64,000 nucleotides of DNA from Halomonas sp. S3-1-1 (GCF_023757625.1 NZ_JALGBZ010000004.1:248001-312000), one strand, 5' to 3'; numbered from the stretch's first letter, positions 7,914 through 19,114 are shown. The notes: a model not told the origin generated them from the sequence alone. Made by a program: numbers and translations.

Positions 7914-9764
7914 ATGCAACGATACCGTCAGCGATTTACGGCGATGCCCGTAGCGTTCTACCTGGCAGCCCCTTTGTTGATGATAAGCCCGCCGCTTTGG
8001 GCGCTGGAAGCCACCATCAGCGGCGTGTCGGGCCCGGTCGAAGAGAACATCGACGCCTACCTTCAAAATATCGATGAAGAGCGCTACACCGACCTGCGTT
8101 TGGAAGGCGAAATTCGCCAGCGCACTCAGGAAGCGATGCGCGTATTCGGCTACTACGAGCCAGAGGTGGAGGTGACCCTCGCCGAACCGGTTCGAGTACG
8201 TATCGAGCCCGGCCCCCAGGTGCGCATCGAAACGCTGTCTATCAACATCGAAGGCGACGCTCAAGACGACCCGCCGTTTCAACAGGCGCTGGACGACTTT
8301 CCGCTCGAAGAGGGTGACGTGCTCGAACACGAGCCCTGGGATCAACTTGGCTCTGAGTTCTCCGGGCTTGCCATCGAGCGCGGCTACTTCGACTGGGGCT
8401 TTACTGACCGGCGTATGGAAGTGCGCCCTTATAAGGAAAGCGCGCGTCTCTACATGGATTTCGATAGCGGCCCGCGCTACCGGTTCGGCCAAACTCGCAT
8501 CGTGGGAAGCCATATCGAGCCCGAGCGGCTCAAACAGATGCAGGGCTTCGAGCCCGGCGACCCCTATCTTGCCGAGTCGATCGCGCTTTACAACCAGCGC
8601 TTGGGCGAGACCCGCTGGTTTCGCTCGGTGACCGTACGTCCGCGCCTGCAAACGGCGCAAGAGCTCGTCGTGACGCCGAGCGGTGGCGGGGCGGCCTGGT
8701 ACGACTCCGCCACCGCCTCCCAGCCAAAGCGTCCACGGCTCTCGAGCGCCGCCTTTGCAAGCGCCTTGAGCGTTGGCCAGCCCAACGACTACCGCCTGCC
8801 GATCGATGTCACAGTCGAGCCCGCCGATCGCCATCAGTTCGAAACCGGTATCGGCTACGCTACCGACGTCGGTCCCAGGCTTCGTTTTGGCTGGCAGCAG
8901 CCCTGGATCAATAGCCTCGGTCACAGCCTGAACCACGACCTATACATTTCCGGGCCGGACCAGCGCTTCACCGGGGTTTACAACATTCCCCTCGAAGACC
9001 CACTTCGCGACAACTACCGGCTGCAGTACGGTATTCGTCAGCGTGAAGACAATGACACCGAGTCGCTCGAGGGCACAGTGGAGTTCGCTCGGCGCTGGGA
9101 GTTCGACAACCGCTGGGTGCAAACCCTTTACGTGCGCACCACCTACGAGGACTTCACCCAGGGTAATCTTTCCGACGAGGTGTGGCTCTACTATCCTGGC
9201 ATCCAGTGGTCGCGCACGCGCACCCGGCCCACGCGCTTTCCGCTCTGGGGCGATCGCCAGCAGCTCTCGCTAGAGTACTCCGATACGCTTTGGGGCTCGG
9301 ACGCCACGTTTTTACGCGTGACCGGCGATACCGAATGGATTCGCACCCTGGGCGACAGCAACCGCTTTTTGGCGCGGCTGGGAGTCGGTGCCATCGAAAC
9401 CGACAATTTCGATAAGATTCCACCGTCGCTGCGCTTTTTCACCGGCGGCGATAACAGCGTGCGCGGCTACTCCTTCGAGAGCCTGTCGCCGCGCTCTGAC
9501 GACGGGCTTTTGCGCGGCGGCCAGCAGATGTTGACCTCGACGCTCGAGTATCAGCGTCGGGTTACCGGCGACTGGTGGGGCGCTGCGTTCGTCGACAACG
9601 GCAACGCCTTCGACGACTGGAGTGCCGACGATCTCAAAACCGGCGCCGGCGTCGGCGTGCGCTGGATCTCGCCGGTCGGCCCCATCCGCTTCGACGTCGC
9701 CCACCCTTTCGACGATGAAGACAACGACTACCGTATCCACTTCTCTATCGGCCCTGAGTTTTAG
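7914..9764 (+). CDS. tamA: Outer-membrane assembly protein TamA
   Basis: An Omp85-superfamily protein of 616 residues. A signal peptide ends around residue 32, and POTRA-type repeats follow in the N-terminal half (VFGYYEPEVEV and RGYFDWGFTDRRMEVRP segments). The 16-strand beta-barrel at the C terminus includes the loop signature FTGGDNSVRGY and ends in Phe (IGPEF), the usual barrel signal. TamA pairs with the inner-membrane-anchored TamB for insertion of some outer-membrane proteins and lipid homeostasis. AAGAAGGA precedes the ATG. It lies 9 bases before tamB, so both are in one operon. Length and motifs fit the family. Confidence 0.93.
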   Translation: MQRYRQRFTAMPVAFYLAAPLLMISPPLWALEATISGVSGPVEENIDAYLQNIDEERYTDLRLEGEIRQRTQEAMRVFGYYEPEVEVTLAEPVRVRIEPGPQVRIETLSINIEGDAQDDPPFQQALDDFPLEEGDVLEHEPWDQLGSEFSGLAIERGYFDWGFTDRRMEVRPYKESARLYMDFDSGPRYRFGQTRIVGSHIEPERLKQMQGFEPGDPYLAESIALYNQRLGETRWFRSVTVRPRLQTAQELVVTPSGGGAAWYDSATASQPKRPRLSSAAFASALSVGQPNDYRLPIDVTVEPADRHQFETGIGYATDVGPRLRFGWQQPWINSLGHSLNHDLYISGPDQRFTGVYNIPLEDPLRDNYRLQYGIRQREDNDTESLEGTVEFARRWEFDNRWVQTLYVRTTYEDFTQGNLSDEVWLYYPGIQWSRTRTRPTRFPLWGDRQQLSLEYSDTLWGSDATFLRVTGDTEWIRTLGDSNRFLARLGVGAIETDNFDKIPPSLRFFTGGDNSVRGYSFESLSPRSDDGLLRGGQQMLTSTLEYQRRVTGDWWGAAFVDNGNAFDDWSADDLKTGAGVGVRWISPVGPIRFDVAHPFDDEDNDYRIHFSIGPEF

Positions 9765-9773
9765 GAGCGCATT

Positions 9774-12700
9774 TTGGCAGACGTTGCAAAGAAAAAGCCG
9801 CGAACGAAAAAGCGGCTCTCCTCGGGTGCGCGTACCCGACTGGCCGTTTGGAGTGTGATTCGCCTGTTGATCCTCGTGCCGCTGTGGCTGTTTGGTCTTA
9901 TCGCACTGGTACTGGGCGCCGCACTGTCGCCCTGGGGGACGGCGCAGCTCTTCTCCCAGGCCGAGAAGCGCGGCTACGTTAGTTATGAGGCGCAGTCCGG
10001 CGGCCTGCTCGACGAGTTCACGCTACAGGGCTTTCGCATGAACGTCGCCGGCGTACAGGTCGCCATCGACGACCTGGAGCTTCGCTGGGCCGACGACTGC
10101 CTGCTTTCCGGCCGGCTCTGTATCGACACGCTACGCGCCGACGGCGCCGACATTCGCTTGGCCACGAGTCAAAACGAGCCGGAGCCACCGCCGGACAATC
10201 AGCCGCCGCTTCGTATCACGCTGCCGTTTCCCATCGAACTTCGCGAACTGGTGTTGAACGATACCGCCGTCACGCTCGGTGACGGCACGCGCATCACCTT
10301 CGACTCACTGACCAGCGCTGCGGTTGCCGAAGGCCAGAGCGTGCGCCTGGCCCCTACGGAGCTAAATCAGCCGCGGGTCTATCTGCCGCCGTCACCCGGC
10401 GTGCGCCTGACCCAAGGGCTCGAGACGCCGCTGGACGCCACCGGTATCGACGGTGCCATCGCCGTGCACACCCCGCCGGAACCCGAGCCGGTAGAGGAGG
10501 ACGCTGGCGTACTGGTCACCGAGCAGGGCCGTACCCAGCTTCCCGACATCATGCTGCCGATCGACGTCATCGTCGAAGAGCTCGCCATCAACGACTTTGC
10601 CCTCGAAGGCGCGGTCGATTACAGCGTCGAGCGGCTCACCCTGGTGGGCTCGGCGGTCGAGCACGACATCGCTATCGACACCTTCTACGTGCTCAGCCCG
10701 GACGCCGAGGTGAACCTGGACGGCACGATTCGTCTGGCCGAGGAGTATCCGCTCGAGCTGAACCTGGCCACCACGCTCTACCTGCCGGAGCGCTTTCCCG
10801 AGCTTTCCGGCAATACGGTGTCGCTTGCGCTGTCCGGCTCGCTTGCCGATCTCAAAGGCGAGCTCGATACCGAGGGGCTGGTCAACGTCGTGCTGGATGC
10901 CAGCGTCGACGTGCTCGACCCGCTGTTTGCATTCGACGTGCGCCTTCAAACCGACGAGCTCCAGTGGCCGCTCACCCCGGTGGAGGGCAGCGACGCCGAG
11001 CCCACTCGGGTCGAGGATCTCGATCTTCGCGCCAGCGGCAATCTGGAAGCCTTCGCGGTGACCGTCGATGCCGAGGGCATCGATAACACGCGCCTGGACG
11101 GGCAGGTAGATCTCGACGACCCGAGCTACCCCTTCGACGTGCGCTTGCAAAGCGAGCGTTTCCAGTGGCCGCTCAACGTGCCGGAAGACGCCGACACCGC
11201 CGCAGAGCCCTTCGTGGTGCAGAATCTGGATCTGCACGCCAATGGCAGCCTGGAGGCATTCACGGTGACGCTGGATGCCGATGGCGTGGAGAACACCCGG
11301 CTCGAGGCGCGCGCAGATATCGACGATCCGAACTATCCGTTCACCGCGCGTCTGCAAAGTGACCGGCTGCAGTGGCCTTTGACCACGCCCGAGAGCGCCG
11401 ACGTCACCCCTTGGGTGGTGCAGAACCTGGATCTGCGCACCGACGGTGATATTAATGCCTATAACCTGGCGCTCGACGTCGAGGCCGAAGGCCCGGACGT
11501 TCCGCTTCTAACGCTGAATCTGGAGGGCAGTGGCGATACCGGCGCCTTTGATTGGTCGACGCTTGCGCTTCAAATCGACGAGAGCCGCTTGGCAAGCCAA
11601 GGGCGCGTGAGCTGGGCCAACGCCATTACGCTGGACACCACGATTCGCCTGGATGACTTCGATCCGTCGCACTTCGTTGCCGATCTCGACGGCTCGCTAA
11701 GTGGCGATATCGAGCTTGGCGTGCTTCAACAGGGCGAGCGCTGGCTGATCGATCTACCCGCGCTTTCCATCGACGGCGAGCTTCGCGATTACCCGCTCAC
11801 GCTCGAAGCATCCTTGAACGCCAACTCGGATCTCGAAGCCGATATCGATCGACTGGTCTTCACCCAAGGCAACAACCGCCTGACCGCTCAGGGCCAGGCG
11901 AGCCAGCAGGCGCTGTCGATCGATGCCGACATCGCGCTCAATCAGCTGCAAACCATTCATCCGCAGCTCGCCGGGCGCTTGGCCGGCGATATTCAGGCCC
12001 GCGGCAGCATCGAGCAGCCGCAAATCAACACCACACTAGAGGGCAGTGACCTGCGGTTTGCCGACAACAGCGTCGAGCGGCTTTCGCTCGACGCCGATAT
12101 CAACGGCATCGATGATCCGCGTTTGGACATAGACCTGTTGCTCGACCGGGCCGTGGCCGGCGGCCAAACGCTTCAACGCCTGGAGCTGACCCTCGAGGGC
12201 CTGCTTTCCCAGCACACGCTATCGCTTGAGGTGCAGGGTGACGATACGAGCGCTTTACAGCGCGCCGAGCTTGCACTGCGCGGGCGTTTCGATCAGGCCA
12301 ACCAGCTTTATCAGGCTAACGTCACACCGCTTGAGATCGACTCCGACGCCGGCGATATTCGACTCGAGAGCCCGCTGGATCTGCGCTACAACCTGGCCAA
12401 TGGCCAAGCGCGGCTATCGCCGTTCTGCCTGCGCCGGCTCGAAGGCGGGCTCGTGTGCTCGACAGAGACGGTCAACGCTTCTGCAGACCAGGGCCGTGCG
12501 CTTTTGACCGTACGTGAAGTGCCGATGGAAGCGCTCGAGCCGTTCCTGCCCGAGGAGTGGCGTCTGGATGGCGATACTACGGCGGACCTGGGGCTCTCCT
12601 GGAGCCAGGGTGGGGCGCGCTGGCAGGCCGATGTCGAGCTTTTGAGCGAGCTTGCGATCACCGCGGTCGACGGCTACGGCCAGCCGGTGCGCCTGCCGGT

Positions 12701-14201
12701 GATTAATTTGGATGCTCAGATCGACGCCAACCAGGCCAACGCCAACGCCAGCGTGGTGCTGTCGCTGTCCGAGGCAGGGCGTTTGGCGCTGGATCTAACC
12801 GTGAGCGACCCGATCGGCCGAGGCGGGCTCGACGGCGAACTGCGTGCCAGCAATATCGTGCTCGAGCCTTATATGCCGCTGGTCGCACAGCTCGACGAGC
12901 TTCAGGGCGCGCTCAACGGCACCGTTTCGATTGGCGGCACGACCGCCCAGCCGGATTTGCAGGGCACGCTGGCACTTCGCGGCGTGCGCGCTCGTGGCCC
13001 GGACATTCCGGTCGACGTTCAGGACGGCGAGCTTGCACTGCGCTTCGACGGCGGCCAAGGCAGCATCGACGGTTTCATTGCCGCCGAGCGCGGCCGGCTC
13101 AACATTACCGGCGACGCGTACTGGCCGGAGAACGTGCAGTGGCGGGCGGGCGTCGATCTGAACGCGGTTCAGGAGCCGCTTTTGGTCGTGCTACCCCAGT
13201 TTGGGCGCCTCGAAGCGGCGCCGAACATTCGCATCCGCGTGAACCCGGAGCTTCTTCAGATTCGCGGCAACGTCGACATTCCCTGGGCGCGTCTCGAAAT
13301 CGGCAGACTGCCGGCCTCGGCTATCACGCCGAGTGGGGACGAGATCATCATCACCGAGCGTGAGGACCGCGAAGCCGAGCGCATTGCGCGGCTTCGCACC
13401 GCCAACGGCGAAGGCCCGAGCGCGGCGGACGAACTCGCCGCTGGCGGCATGGAGATCGACATGCTGATCACACTGAACCTGGGCGACGACATGGAGCTCT
13501 CCGCCTACGGGCTGGAATCGAACCTGGCGGGTAATCTGGAAGTGCGCCAGGACAGCGGGGCGCTTCAGCTCTTTGGCGAAGTGAACCTGGTGGACGGACG
13601 CTTCCAGGCCTTCGGTCAGGATCTGCTCATTCGTCGCGGTCAGCTGCTGTTCAGCGGCCCGCCGGGGCTTCCCGTACTCAATTTCGAGGCGATTAGAAAC
13701 CCGGAAGTGACCCAGGACGACGTGATCGCGGGGCTTCGCGTCACCGGCACGGCGGAAACGCCGAACGTGGCGATATTCTCGGAGCCGGCGATGCCGGAGA
13801 GCAGCGCCCTCTCTTACGTGCTTCGCGGGCGCGCCCCGGATTCCTCCGGCGGGGTCGACAGCGCCTTGACCACGGCGCTGATCGGCATGTCGCTTGGACG
13901 CACCGGCGGGGCGGTCGGCTCTATTGGGGAAGCCTTCGGCATCAACGACTTGACCCTGGATACCACCGGCGCCGGTGACGAAAGCCAGGTCGCGCTCAGC
14001 GGTCAGCTCACTGACGATTTACGAATTAGCTACGGCGTGGGAATCTTTTCACCCATCGCTGAACTAACCTTACGCTATACGCTTTGGCGTAATTTCTACG
14101 TCCAGGTGGTTACCGGCACGAGCCAGGCGGTCGACTTGATCTACACCTTCTCGCGTCCGGGTTCTCCGACGATACTTCCACCGACACTTCCACGGCAATA
14201 A
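9774..14201 (+). CDS. tamB: Translocation and assembly module subunit TamB
   Basis: A 1475-residue DUF490/AsmA-like giant. It has an N-terminal signal anchor (hydrophobic residues about 25-50), a very long periplasmic beta-helical groove made of repeats such as NLDLRA...AFTVTLDADGVENTRL, and the C-terminal TamB domain (about residues 1130-1475), including LRVTGTAETPNVAIFSEP and ending in an LRYTLWRNFYVQVVTG-type strand. Start is TTG at 9774, supported by TAGGAG at 9762-9767; no better in-frame ATG is visible. TamB bridges inner and outer membranes and is implicated in phospholipid transport and TamA-dependent assembly. Several near-identical repeats around residues 385-550 suggest recent internal duplication. 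Confidence 0.93.
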   Translation: MADVAKKKPRTKKRLSSGARTRLAVWSVIRLLILVPLWLFGLIALVLGAALSPWGTAQLFSQAEKRGYVSYEAQSGGLLDEFTLQGFRMNVAGVQVAIDDLELRWADDCLLSGRLCIDTLRADGADIRLATSQNEPEPPPDNQPPLRITLPFPIELRELVLNDTAVTLGDGTRITFDSLTSAAVAEGQSVRLAPTELNQPRVYLPPSPGVRLTQGLETPLDATGIDGAIAVHTPPEPEPVEEDAGVLVTEQGRTQLPDIMLPIDVIVEELAINDFALEGAVDYSVERLTLVGSAVEHDIAIDTFYVLSPDAEVNLDGTIRLAEEYPLELNLATTLYLPERFPELSGNTVSLALSGSLADLKGELDTEGLVNVVLDASVDVLDPLFAFDVRLQTDELQWPLTPVEGSDAEPTRVEDLDLRASGNLEAFAVTVDAEGIDNTRLDGQVDLDDPSYPFDVRLQSERFQWPLNVPEDADTAAEPFVVQNLDLHANGSLEAFTVTLDADGVENTRLEARADIDDPNYPFTARLQSDRLQWPLTTPESADVTPWVVQNLDLRTDGDINAYNLALDVEAEGPDVPLLTLNLEGSGDTGAFDWSTLALQIDESRLASQGRVSWANAITLDTTIRLDDFDPSHFVADLDGSLSGDIELGVLQQGERWLIDLPALSIDGELRDYPLTLEASLNANSDLEADIDRLVFTQGNNRLTAQGQASQQALSIDADIALNQLQTIHPQLAGRLAGDIQARGSIEQPQINTTLEGSDLRFADNSVERLSLDADINGIDDPRLDIDLLLDRAVAGGQTLQRLELTLEGLLSQHTLSLEVQGDDTSALQRAELALRGRFDQANQLYQANVTPLEIDSDAGDIRLESPLDLRYNLANGQARLSPFCLRRLEGGLVCSTETVNASADQGRALLTVREVPMEALEPFLPEEWRLDGDTTADLGLSWSQGGARWQADVELLSELAITAVDGYGQPVRLPVINLDAQIDANQANANASVVLSLSEAGRLALDLTVSDPIGRGGLDGELRASNIVLEPYMPLVAQLDELQGALNGTVSIGGTTAQPDLQGTLALRGVRARGPDIPVDVQDGELALRFDGGQGSIDGFIAAERGRLNITGDAYWPENVQWRAGVDLNAVQEPLLVVLPQFGRLEAAPNIRIRVNPELLQIRGNVDIPWARLEIGRLPASAITPSGDEIIITEREDREAERIARLRTANGEGPSAADELAAGGMEIDMLITLNLGDDMELSAYGLESNLAGNLEVRQDSGALQLFGEVNLVDGRFQAFGQDLLIRRGQLLFSGPPGLPVLNFEAIRNPEVTQDDVIAGLRVTGTAETPNVAIFSEPAMPESSALSYVLRGRAPDSSGGVDSALTTALIGMSLGRTGGAVGSIGEAFGINDLTLDTTGAGDESQVALSGQLTDDLRISYGVGIFSPIAELTLRYTLWRNFYVQVVTGTSQAVDLIYTFSRPGSPTILPPTLPRQ

Positions 14202-14210
14202 GAGGTGGCC

Positions 14211-14831
14211 ATGACACTCTTTTCCAGAACATCGGGATCACTGCCAGGCCGTGATACGCCGATCGAAACCAGCGAGACCCACACCGTCAACGGCAACGCC
14301 TTGAAAGGGCCGATACCTGACGGTTTCGAGGAGATCGTCCTTGGCATGGGTTGCTTTTGGGGCGTCGAGCGTCTTTTTTGGCAAATGTCCGGGGTACACG
14401 TGACCGCGGCAGGCTACGCCGGCGGCGAAACCCCTAACCCGACCTATGATGAAACCTGCACCGGGCGCACCGGCCATACCGAGGTAGTGCGAGTGGTCTA
14501 TGACCCGGACAAGGTCTCGCTTGCCACCCTTTTGCGCACCTTCTGGGAGGAGCACGACCCGACCCAGGGCAACCGGCAGGGCAACGACATCGGTAGCCAG
14601 TACCGCTCGGCGATTTTTGTCACGACCGAGGCCCAGCGTGGACAGGCCGAGCAAAGCCGCGAGGCGTATCAAAAGGCGCTGGATGAGCAGGGCAAAGGGC
14701 GCATCACCACCGAAATTTATCCGCTGGACAGGTTCTACTACGCCGAGGGCTATCACCAGCAGTACCTGGACAAGAATCCGGGCGGCTACTGCGGTTTGAA
14801 GGGCACTGGCGTGACCTGCGCGATTGGCTAA
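14211..14831 (+). CDS. msrA: Peptide methionine sulfoxide reductase MsrA
   Basis: A 206-residue MsrA with the catalytic motif GMGCFWG (Cys48) and downstream [24 protein letters not shown] and [12 protein letters not shown] motifs. The C-terminal [11 protein letters not shown] carries the resolving cysteines. It reduces methionine-S-sulfoxide in proteins and is recycled by thioredoxin. The ATG at 14211 is preferred to the GTG at 14205 because AGAGGTGG (14201-14208) is a good ribosome site for it. It starts 9 bases after tamB. A stretch of about 200 bases without a gene follows. Confidence 0.95.
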   Translation: MTLFSRTSGSLPGRDTPIETSETHTVNGNALKGPIPDGFEEIVLGMGCFWGVERLFWQMSGVHVTAAGYAGGETPNPTYDETCTGRTGHTEVVRVVYDPDKVSLATLLRTFWEEHDPTQGNRQGNDIGSQYRSAIFVTTEAQRGQAEQSREAYQKALDEQGKGRITTEIYPLDRFYYAEGYHQQYLDKNPGGYCGLKGTGVTCAIG

Positions 14832-15039
14832 GCTTCATTGATCCACGCAGAGCCAGGCGGCCATCAGGCCCGACGCCTGCGTTTTATAACCTGTCCGCTT
14901 TTTCCGCTCGCTCGGGCCACGCTCGAGCGAGCGGCTTACGTTCGAGAAGACGACGGTTCAATAAGACGGCTGTTAAAGTAGGCAGCTGTTCCAAGAGACG
15001 ACTGTTCGATTGGAGTGTATCGAGCTGCAAGGAGTGTTT

Positions 15040-16422
15040 ATGTCGGCGCAAGCTGATTTTGATTACGATCTACTGGTTATCGGCGCCGGTTCCGGCGGCG
15101 TGCGCGCCGCGCGCACGGCGGCGGCTCGAGGCGCACGGGTGGCCATCGCCGAAGACCGTTACCTGGGCGGCACCTGTGTCAACGTTGGCTGCGTGCCGAA
15201 AAAGCTCTACGCCTACGCCTCCCACTTTCGCGATAGCTTCGACGACGCCGCGGGCTATGGCTGGCACCTGCCGGACACGCCGACCTTCGACTGGCCGACG
15301 CTGAGAGACAACAAGTCCAGCGAGATCAAACGGCTCAACGGCATTTACCAGCGCCTGCTGGAAAACGCCGGCGTCACGCTCTATAACGCCCGAGCGACGC
15401 TCAAGGATGCTCATACCGTTTCGCTAAGCTCCGCGAAGGGCGAAAGCGAGGTGAGCGCGGCCAAAATTCTGCTCGCCACCGGCGGCTGGCCTTGGGTGCC
15501 GGATTTCCCGGGCAGCGACCTGGCCGTCACCTCCAACGAGGTGTTCGACCTGGACACCTTCCCCAAGCGCTTTTTGGTGCTGGGCGGGGGATATATCGCC
15601 GTGGAGTTCGCCAGTATCTTCAACGGACTGGGCAGCGAGGCTCACCTGATCTACCGCCGCGAGCTTTTTTTGCGCGGCTTCGATGACGAAGTGCGCGCCT
15701 TTACGCGCGACGAGATGAAGAAAAAGGGCGTTAACCTGCATTTCGACGTCAACATCGAACGCATCGAGCGCGGCGACGATGGCCTGAATGTCACGCTCAC
15801 CAGCGGCGACACGCTGACCGTCGATACCGTGCTGGTCGCCACCGGGCGCCGTGCCAACGTCAGCGGCCTGGGGATCGAGACGCTGGGCATCGAGCTCGAC
15901 GACAGCGGCAAGATCCCCGTCAACGAGCGCTTCGAGACCAATGTGCCCTCGATTCTGGCGCTCGGTGACCTGATCGATAGCCCGGAGCTTACGCCGGCGG
16001 CGATCGCCGAGGCGATGCAGATCGTCGAGCATCACTTTGGCGATACCACGCCGGAGCCGCTGGACTACGAGCGAGTTCCCACAGCGGTGTTCTGCCAGCC
16101 CAATATCGGCACCGTCGGCCTGACCGAAGAGGCCGCCCGGGAGCGCTTTGCCAACATCCGCGTTTACCGTACCGACTTCAAACCCATGAAGCACACGCTT
16201 TCTGGCAGCGATGAGCGCATGCTGATGAAGCTGGTGGTTGATGACGAAAGCGACGTGGTGGTCGGCGCGCACATCGTCGGCGAAGAGGCGGGGGAACTGA
16301 TTCAAAACGTTGGTATCGCCGTCCGTGCCGGGCTTACCAAGGCCGATTTCGACCGCACTCTTGGGGTTCACCCAACCGGCTCCGAGGAGCTCGTCACCAT
16401 GCGCGAACCCTCGCGTACCTGA
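15040..16422 (+). CDS. gor: Glutathione-disulfide reductase
   Basis: A pyridine nucleotide-disulfide oxidoreductase of 460 residues. It has the FAD motif VIGAGSGGVRAAR near the N terminus, redox-active GGTCVNVGCVPKK, NADP-binding GGGYIAVEFASI with the downstream Arg pair (YRRELFLRGFD) typical of NADPH use, ALGDL for FAD, and the C-terminal HPTGSEELVTM containing the catalytic His-Glu. It keeps the glutathione pool reduced in the cytoplasm. The ATG at 15040 follows AAGGAG at 15029-15034; the upstream in-frame ATG at 15010 has no such site. A strong terminator follows. Gene and function are confidently assigned. Confidence 0.94.
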   Translation: MSAQADFDYDLLVIGAGSGGVRAARTAAARGARVAIAEDRYLGGTCVNVGCVPKKLYAYASHFRDSFDDAAGYGWHLPDTPTFDWPTLRDNKSSEIKRLNGIYQRLLENAGVTLYNARATLKDAHTVSLSSAKGESEVSAAKILLATGGWPWVPDFPGSDLAVTSNEVFDLDTFPKRFLVLGGGYIAVEFASIFNGLGSEAHLIYRRELFLRGFDDEVRAFTRDEMKKKGVNLHFDVNIERIERGDDGLNVTLTSGDTLTVDTVLVATGRRANVSGLGIETLGIELDDSGKIPVNERFETNVPSILALGDLIDSPELTPAAIAEAMQIVEHHFGDTTPEPLDYERVPTAVFCQPNIGTVGLTEEAARERFANIRVYRTDFKPMKHTLSGSDERMLMKLVVDDESDVVVGAHIVGEEAGELIQNVGIAVRAGLTKADFDRTLGVHPTGSEELVTMREPSRT

Positions 16423-16461
16423 CTCGCACTCTTGCGAGGTTGAACCGGATCGATTCATGAC

Positions 16462-16486
16462 AAGCGGGCGAAAGCCCGCTTTTTTA
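16462..16486 (+). terminator. Rho-independent terminator of gor
   Basis: Stem AAGCGGGC / GCCCGCTT with a GAAA loop, followed by five further T residues. It ends the gor transcript and insulates the ect operon. Confidence 0.9.
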
Positions 16487-16563
16487 TACCACTTCATTGA
16501 AGTTGGACTAAGCTTTTAACGGTCACTGAGAGGATCGATATCCAGTACAGCATTACCTGTCAT

Positions 16564-16575
16564 GTATAATTAAAA
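16564..16575 (+). promoter_or_regulatory. Candidate ect promoter -10 region
   Basis: TATAAT at 16565-16570 is immediately followed by TAAAA, giving TATAATTAA, which matches both sigma-70 and the extended sigma-S -10 pattern. No convincing -35 hexamer lies 16-18 bases upstream. In Halomonas elongata ect expression is reported to use sigma-70- and sigma-S-like promoters, which is consistent with this. The assignment here is inference. Confidence 0.5.
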
Positions 16576-16602
16576 ATTATCGAAAAGGGAGCCAAGGATA
16601 AT

Positions 16603-16674
16603 ATGCGCTTTGAGTTATACACCGTCAGCTGTTATGATCTTGCAGGAATTCGCAACGGCGAAGTATCACCATGA
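16603..16674 (+). CDS. Possible 23-residue upstream ORF overlapping ectA
   Basis: ATG at 16603 has an AAGGA four bases ahead (16594-16598). It encodes MRFELYTVSCYDLAGIRNGE plus three residues and stops in TGA, which overlaps the ectA ATG as ATGA (16671-16674). ectA itself has only a weak ribosome site, so it may be translated by coupling to this peptide. I know no named homologue. It is too short to be certain. Confidence 0.4.
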   Translation: MRFELYTVSCYDLAGIRNGEVSP

Positions 16675-17252
16675 GCATGCCTTCAACGCCTTTTACCCCC
16701 TCGTTTGACTTGGCGCGGCCGACAGTCGCCGACGCCGTGGTTGGTAATGAACAGACGCCGCTCTATATTCGCAAGCCCAACGCCGACGACGGCTGGGGCA
16801 TCTTCGAGCTGGTCAAGGCGTGCCCACCGCTGGACGTCAACTCTGCCTACGCCTACCTGCTACTCGCCACTCAGTTTCGCGATACCTGCGCCGTGGCGAC
16901 TAATGAAGAGGGCGAAATCGTCGGGTTCGTTTCCGGCTATGTAAAGGACAACGCCCCGGACACGTTTTTTCTGTGGCAGGTCGCGGTGGGAGAGAAAGCG
17001 CGTGGTACCGGTTTGGCGCGCAGGCTGATCGAGGCCATTATGTCGCGCGACGAGCTCAGCGACGTACACCATATGGAAACCACCATCACGCCGGATAATC
17101 TCGCGTCCTGGGGGCTTTTTCGCCGCTTGGCGGCACGCTGGCAGGCACCGCTCAACAGCCGTGAATACTTTTCGACAGAACAGCTTGGCGGCGAGCACGA
17201 CCCGGAAAATCTCGTGCGCATCGGGCCGTTTCAAACCGATCACATCGTCTAG
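16671..17252 (+). CDS. ectA: L-2,4-diaminobutyrate acetyltransferase EctA
   Basis: A GNAT acetyltransferase of 193 residues. It makes N-gamma-acetyl-2,4-diaminobutyrate, the second dedicated step of ectoine synthesis. Family-typical segments are IRKPNADDGWGIFELVKACPP, the acetyl-CoA loop VGEKARGTGLARRL, and the C-terminal DPENLVRIGPFQTD. Start and length agree closely with the H. elongata protein as I remember it (about 192 residues). It is first in the ectABC operon, 99 bases before ectB. Cytoplasmic; expression in relatives rises with salinity. Confidence 0.96.
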   Translation: MSMPSTPFTPSFDLARPTVADAVVGNEQTPLYIRKPNADDGWGIFELVKACPPLDVNSAYAYLLLATQFRDTCAVATNEEGEIVGFVSGYVKDNAPDTFFLWQVAVGEKARGTGLARRLIEAIMSRDELSDVHHMETTITPDNLASWGLFRRLAARWQAPLNSREYFSTEQLGGEHDPENLVRIGPFQTDHIV

Positions 17253-17312
17253 CTCGATCAAGCGCCGCGCGACACCTTGAAAATTCATCGAACCGTCTCA
17301 AGGTTTTTGTAA

Positions 17313-18623
<1,311 letters not shown>

Positions 18624-18650
18624 CGGATTGACACGCCAAGCCATCGTTTC

Positions 18651-18670
18651 GGCGGCCATCGACGGCCGCC
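18651..18670 (+). promoter_or_regulatory. Hairpin in the ectB-ectC gap
   Basis: Perfect seven-base stem GGCGGCC / GGCCGCC with a six-base loop, ending five bases before the ectC AAGGAG (18675-18680). It may stabilise or uncouple the ectC message. Just upstream, TTGACACG (18628-18635) resembles half of a sigma-54 -24 box, but no matching -12 element is visible. Confidence 0.45.
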
Positions 18671-18687
18671 TTACAAGGAGCACACCG

Positions 18688-19083
18688 ATGATCGTTCGCA
18701 ATCTGGAAGAAGCCCGCAAGACCGACCGCCTGGTGACCGCTGAAAACGGCAACTGGGACAGCACGCGTCTGGTGCTGGCCAGCGACAAGGCCGGTTTCTC
18801 GTTTCACATCACCCGGATCTTTCCGGGCACCGAAACCCACATTCACTACAAGAACCACTACGAAGCCGTGTTCTGCTACGAAGGCGAAGGTGAGGTAGAA
18901 ACCATCGCCGACGGTAAAATCTGGCCGATCAAGGCTGGCGACATCTACATGCTCGACCAGCACGATGAGCACCTTCTGCGTGGCAAGGAAAAGGGTATGA
19001 CCGTGGCGTGCGTCTTCACACCGGCGCTGACAGGAAAGGAAGTACACCGCGAAGACGGCTCTTACGCGCCGCCGGAAGAGTAA
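18688..19083 (+). CDS. ectC: L-ectoine synthase EctC
   Basis: A cupin-fold cyclase of 131 residues that closes N-gamma-acetyldiaminobutyrate to ectoine by loss of water. It starts [14 protein letters not shown] and carries the cupin motifs [25 protein letters not shown] and [15 protein letters not shown], including the metal-binding Glu, Tyr and His positions. The start is the ATG at 18688 after AAGGAG; an in-frame upstream start at 18628 would add 20 residues not seen in the family. The C-terminal tail after GSYAP is shorter than in H. elongata. A strong terminator follows. Confidence 0.96.
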   Translation: MIVRNLEEARKTDRLVTAENGNWDSTRLVLASDKAGFSFHITRIFPGTETHIHYKNHYEAVFCYEGEGEVETIADGKIWPIKAGDIYMLDQHDEHLLRGKEKGMTVACVFTPALTGKEVHREDGSYAPPEE

Positions 19084-19114
19084 GCATTGCTCGTTACTCA
19101 TTGATGTAACATTC

